Source: Levilactobacillus suantsaiihabitans
GTDB taxonomy: Bacteria; Bacillota; Bacilli; Lactobacillales; Lactobacillaceae
Direction of reading: 5' to 3'
DNA: 64,000 nucleotides
NCBI RefSeq assembly: GCF_004745505.1
Contig: NZ_RKLX01000012.1
Location: forward strand, 19,465-83,464
Position 1 is the first letter of the stretch. Each line of letters starts with the position of its first letter. Of the stretch, positions 61,278 to 64,000 are shown piece after piece. The notes beneath the pieces are model-generated. The model saw only the letters and a list, made by a program, of their open reading frames with translations, did not search any database and was not told where the DNA came from. Position numbers and translations under genes: made by a program.

Positions 61278-62759
61278 TTATTTGATACCGGCCATTAAAT
61301 TCTTAATTGGTTTAACCAGTGCGAACATGATGACCCCAGCGACGATCGCCACGATGGCCACGCCCATGAAGTAAGCTGCTTCGTTTTCTGGTGTGTATAA
61401 CTTAACGATTTGCGCGTTAACGGCTTGCCCAGCGGCATCAGCCAGGAACCACATACTCATCATCTGTGATTGGAAGGCCTTTGGCGCTAACTTGGTCGTC
61501 ACGGATAACCCGATTGGCGAAATCAGCAGTTCGGCAATTTCAACCACGGCCCAGCTACCAACCAGCCAGAGGGGACTAACCTTGGTGTCGGTCCCAAACA
61601 TGACCACAGGAATCACCATGATCAGGTAAGAAGCCCCGGCAAACAGCATCCCAGTCGCAAACTTGGCAGGTGAACTAGGTTGCTTCTTGCCCCAACGGTT
61701 CCACAGTGCGGCGAAGAATGGCGTGTAAATTAAGATGAACAGCGGGTTTAACATTTGGTACCAAGCTGGCAAGATGTGTAAGCCCAAGAAGTGGTTGTTC
61801 GTTTGGTTAGCGGCGAACAGCGCTAAGACGGAAGACCCTTGTTCTTCGATGGCCCAGAAGATCATGGCCGCGATGAACAGGCCCAAGTAAGCCCACACGT
61901 GTTTGCGTTCCACGGTCGTCACTTTTTTGCTGGTTAAGAAAATCACGAAGTAAACCACTGGTGCGGCAATCGCGATGATCGACAGTAACAGCACGAAGTT
62001 GTTTAAGTTCAATGAACCCAATAAGTACATCAGTAAGACGATCAACCCAAAGGCCACTAAACCAATCGTCCCGCGAACGGTTAACTTCTTCATGTCACCG
62101 GGTTCGAGCGGGTCAGTTGGGTATAAGCTGTCCTTGCTCAGGTACTTCTTTCCACCGATCCAGTATTGAACCAGTCCTAAGAACATCCCGATAGCGGCTA
62201 AGGAGAACCCTAAGTGGAAGTTGTAGCTTAACCCTAACCAACCTACTAAGATTGGTGCGACTAAGGAACCTAAGTTGATCCCGAAGACGAAGATGGTAAA
62301 CCCGGCATCACGACGCGTATCCCCTGCATCGTAGAGGCCCCCAACCATTTCAGAAACGTTCGGCTTCAACAGCCCAGTCCCTAAGACGATCAGCAGAATC
62401 GAGATAAACAGTGCCATGGATCCGGCGGGAACGGACAACGCAATGTGCCCAAACATGATCAAAACCCCACCGATGAAGACGGTCTTCCGACTCCCCCAGA
62501 CACGGTCACTCATGTATCCCCCTAAAACGGAAGACAGGTAAACCATGGATCCGTAAATGGACATCACAGAAGCCGCAGTGGCTTGGCTAAAGCCTAACCC
62601 ACCCTTGGTCACAGAGTAGTACATGTAGTAGATCAGGATGGCCCGCATCCCGTAGTAACTGAACCGTTCCCACATTTCTGTGAAGAACAGCGTCGATAAC
62701 CCACGCGGTTGACCGAAGAACGTTCGGTCTTGGCTGGTTGTTTCTGGTTTGTTATTCAA
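61278..62759 (-). CDS. dtpT: Proton-dependent oligopeptide transporter (POT/PTR family)
   Basis: 493 residues from TTG 62759 with GGAGG ten bases upstream; the open frame extends 21 codons further, but that part would precede the ribosome-binding site. It carries the POT signatures TEMWERFSYYGMRAILIYYM (with the ExxERFxYY proton-binding motif), GGYMSDRVWGSRKT and GINLGSLVAPILVGWLG, and about 14 membrane segments. It imports di- and tripeptides, like lactococcal DtpT. Monocistronic. Confidence 0.93.
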   Translation of the reverse strand: MNNKPETTSQDRTFFGQPRGLSTLFFTEMWERFSYYGMRAILIYYMYYSVTKGGLGFSQATAASVMSIYGSMVYLSSVLGGYMSDRVWGSRKTVFIGGVLIMFGHIALSVPAGSMALFISILLIVLGTGLLKPNVSEMVGGLYDAGDTRRDAGFTIFVFGINLGSLVAPILVGWLGLSYNFHLGFSLAAIGMFLGLVQYWIGGKKYLSKDSLYPTDPLEPGDMKKLTVRGTIGLVAFGLIVLLMYLLGSLNLNNFVLLLSIIAIAAPVVYFVIFLTSKKVTTVERKHVWAYLGLFIAAMIFWAIEEQGSSVLALFAANQTNNHFLGLHILPAWYQMLNPLFILIYTPFFAALWNRWGKKQPSSPAKFATGMLFAGASYLIMVIPVVMFGTDTKVSPLWLVGSWAVVEIAELLISPIGLSVTTKLAPKAFQSQMMSMWFLADAAGQAVNAQIVKLYTPENEAAYFMGVAIVAIVAGVIMFALVKPIKNLMAGIK

Positions 62760-63137
62760 AACGATAATACCTCCATTGCAATCTTGAAAATGAATAATTT
62801 TATTTTTCGCAGGACCCATCACAAAACCCGATGGTCACGATGTCTCATAGACCTCTAATAAAACATAGTAGTAATTATACTGCATGAAGGCCCGTTACGC
62901 AACGGTTTTCCTAATAAAAAAGCCGCCATACCCCGTCAGGCCGCGGAAAAATAATGATGAAAGTATTAGCCATCTCATGCAATCTTCTTATTTTTTATTC
63001 ATTTTGCCCCGTCCCCGAATATTAGTATTTTTATGTATAAAATTCGCCAAAATTGCCCTAATTATGCGAGGACAACCGGTTCCCCTAGTCGGACGTCCAA
63101 AAGCAGCCAATCGCCCCCAGTGGCCTTCTAAGTAGCC
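62760..63137. other. Intergenic region upstream of the POT gene
   Basis: Apart from the promoter region for dtpT, no gene is recognised; the open frame near 62884 has no ribosome-binding site and an odd composition. A minus-strand terminator (63138-63170) ends the IIB-like gene. Confidence 0.4.
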
Positions 63138-63170
63138 AAAAAAGAGACCTGTCAAATCGACAGATCTCCT
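63138..63170 (-). terminator. Terminator of the IIB-like gene
   Basis: GAGATCTGTC / GACAGGTCTC perfect 9-10 bp stem with TTTTTT on the minus strand. Confidence 0.8.
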
Positions 63171-63189
63171 CACAGTTCGTGCGTTAAAT

Positions 63190-63510
63190 TTAACGGGCAC
63201 CCACGACGCTTAACCCCAATTCTTGGCAAGCAAATTTGACCAGTGCTTGGCCGTTTAACCAACCGTAGATATCATTCGGAATATCGACCGTTGGGACTTG
63301 GGTGTTCATAGCTGCGGCATCAGCGTCACTAGCGGTTTGTGGGGCCAACAAGACCAGGTCCTGTTCCGCTAACAGTTCCGGCGTCAGATCAGCCATCACG
63401 CTTGCCTTAAAGTTCAAAGGAACTTGCCGAGTTTCAGCGGTCCGCTTAGCTTCCCCTAAAAATAAGTGACTTGAATTTTCGTTCCCTGATAATAATAAGA
63501 CGTTTTTCAT
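63190..63510 (-). CDS. PTS lactose/cellobiose IIB-like protein lacking the active cysteine
   Basis: 106 residues. The fold pattern follows cellobiose/chitobiose IIB: an N-terminal strand MKNVLLLSG, then DLVLLAPQ and VDIPNDIYGWLNGQALVKFA, where real IIB proteins have a VINxxDYGxxNG region. The phosphorylated Cys expected in the first loop (CAAGMST) is replaced by GNENSS, so phosphotransfer is unlikely. It may be a regulatory or orphan homolog. Not linked to other PTS genes. Its own promoter and terminator. Confidence 0.65.
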   Translation of the reverse strand: MKNVLLLSGNENSSHLFLGEAKRTAETRQVPLNFKASVMADLTPELLAEQDLVLLAPQTASDADAAAMNTQVPTVDIPNDIYGWLNGQALVKFACQELGLSVVGAR

Positions 63511-63738
63511 GATGTCCGCTCCCTTTAGTTATCTCTTCTCGATATGTTAAGAATATCACTTTCAAGAGTAGACCACAATAGGTTTATGAAATAAATCAAT
63601 ATTTAATTTATTATCTTAATCAGCCATATGTCGGCGTTTTAAGTTCTATACCAATTATTTCACATCGACCTATACCAATTTGTTGATTGCGACGTGGCGG
63701 CGAATTCGCTTTCAAAAAGGCCATTTAAAATGGAAACA

Positions 63739-63778
63739 CAAAAAAAGCCATCAGTCTAAACGACTAATGACAGTTTTG
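63739..63778 (-). terminator. Terminator of the rRNA-tRNA operon
   Basis: GTCATTAGTC / GACTGATGGC stem with loop GTTTA and a TTTTTTT tail on the minus strand, directly after tRNA-Thr. Confidence 0.8.
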
Positions 63779-63779
63779 A

Positions 63780-63852
63780 TGCCGGCTGAGGAATTCGAAT
63801 CCCCGACCCTCGGTTTACGATACCGATGCTCTACCAGCTGAGCTAAGCCGGC
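63780..63852 (-). tRNA. tRNA-Thr (CGT anticodon)
   Basis: Acceptor GCCGGCT / AGCCGGC, anticodon stem TCGGT / ACCGA with loop ATCGTAA (CGT), T-arm GATTCGAATTC. 73 nt. Confidence 0.92.
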
Positions 63853-63881
63853 ATATCAATTGGTTAACCAGGTTAACCCGA

Positions 63882-63954
63882 CTCCGGCAGGCGGGCTCGA
63901 ACCGTCGACAACCTGATTAACAGTCAGGTGCTCTACCAACTGAGCTATGCCGGA
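63882..63954 (-). tRNA. tRNA-Asn (GTT anticodon)
   Basis: Acceptor TCCGGCA / TGCCGGA, anticodon stem CCTGA / TCAGG with loop CTGTTAA (GTT), T-arm GGTTCGAGCC. 73 nt. Confidence 0.92.
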
Positions 63955-63960
63955 ATAATC

Positions 63961-64000
63961 GCGTGGCAACGTCCTATCCTCGCAGGGGGCGATCCCCCAA
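63961..64000 (-). rRNA. 5S rRNA, 3' end only
   Basis: On the minus strand the sequence ends with TGCGAGGATAGGACGTTGCC, the terminal helix strand of lactobacillus 5S rRNA. The gene continues beyond the right edge, where 23S and 16S rRNA would be expected. Confidence 0.85.

Noticed and set aside
62884..63135. Plus-strand 83-codon open frame upstream of the POT gene
   Set aside because: No ribosome-binding site, unusual composition and overlap with a terminator on the other strand.
1..64000. Phage, conjugative element, complete insertion sequence or CRISPR-Cas
   Set aside because: No transposase, integrase, terminase, relaxase or Cas-like protein and no regular spacer array were seen.

Overview
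The window looks like chromosome from a Lactobacillaceae bacterium, tentatively a Levilactobacillus-like heterofermenter. Grounds are strong AGGAGG ribosome-binding sites with frequent TTG/GTG starts, cell-wall anchors of the LPQT[N/S] type, MucBP and DUF5776 surface domains, a lactobacillus-style PTS and peptide-transporter complement, and mid-range GC content with AT-richer islands. The genus is an inference. An rRNA operon ends at the right edge (3' end of 5S rRNA, then tRNA-Asn and tRNA-Thr).

Layout. 1-8,000: a LacI-controlled sugar-acid/pentulose regulon (UlaE/SgbU-type epimerase, LyxK-like kinase, an unknown protein, a 2-hydroxyacid dehydrogenase, the LacI regulator, and YiaL-MFS-YiaL), with four matching palindromic operators and two cre sites. 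8,000-12,050: two tandem beta-lactamase-fold serine hydrolases, a small membrane protein and phosphoglycerate mutase. 12,300-20,320: a decaying operon of secreted and surface proteins. One large sortase-anchored adhesin and two smaller secreted proteins are interrupted by in-frame stops, and the adhesin also has a homopolymer frameshift. About 240 bp of upstream DNA is duplicated at its two transcription units. 20,800-24,400: EamA and AEC transporters and an LCP cell-wall ligase. 24,900-26,900: an EAL/GGDEF cyclic-di-GMP gene pair. 27,300-30,000: a mannose-family PTS (IIA, IIB, IIC, IID). 30,100-33,700: HAD phosphatase, MATE exporter, lipoprotein, membrane protein. 33,700-36,400: remnants that look like orphan toxin-C-terminus/immunity cassettes, each ending in the same 93-bp sequence, plus a secreted protein and a 31-residue membrane peptide. 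36,450-50,740: tRNA-Leu, thrB, sprT, tex, nadE, pncB, tagA, nagR, nagA, proC and an S9 peptidase. 51,670-59,940: three surface proteins, two of them LRR_5 (BspA-like) with LPQTN anchors flanking a MucBP/DUF5776 protein. 60,100-64,000: tRNAs, a phosphoesterase, a POT peptide transporter, a IIB-like protein and the rRNA operon end.

The most unusual feature is a dispersed family of intergenic elements (about 190-270 bp; complete copies near 42,310, 44,940, 47,780, 51,030, related copies near 40,390, 45,220 and 51,410, and truncated copies near 9,900, 24,480, 27,110 and 47,540). Each complete copy can fold into an outer stem closing several hairpins. The outer-stem sequence differs from copy to copy while both arms stay exactly complementary, and inner helices change in the same compensatory way. 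Between the stems are short conserved segments. This is the by-eye signature of a selected RNA (or cruciform DNA) structure. I cannot match it to a named family.
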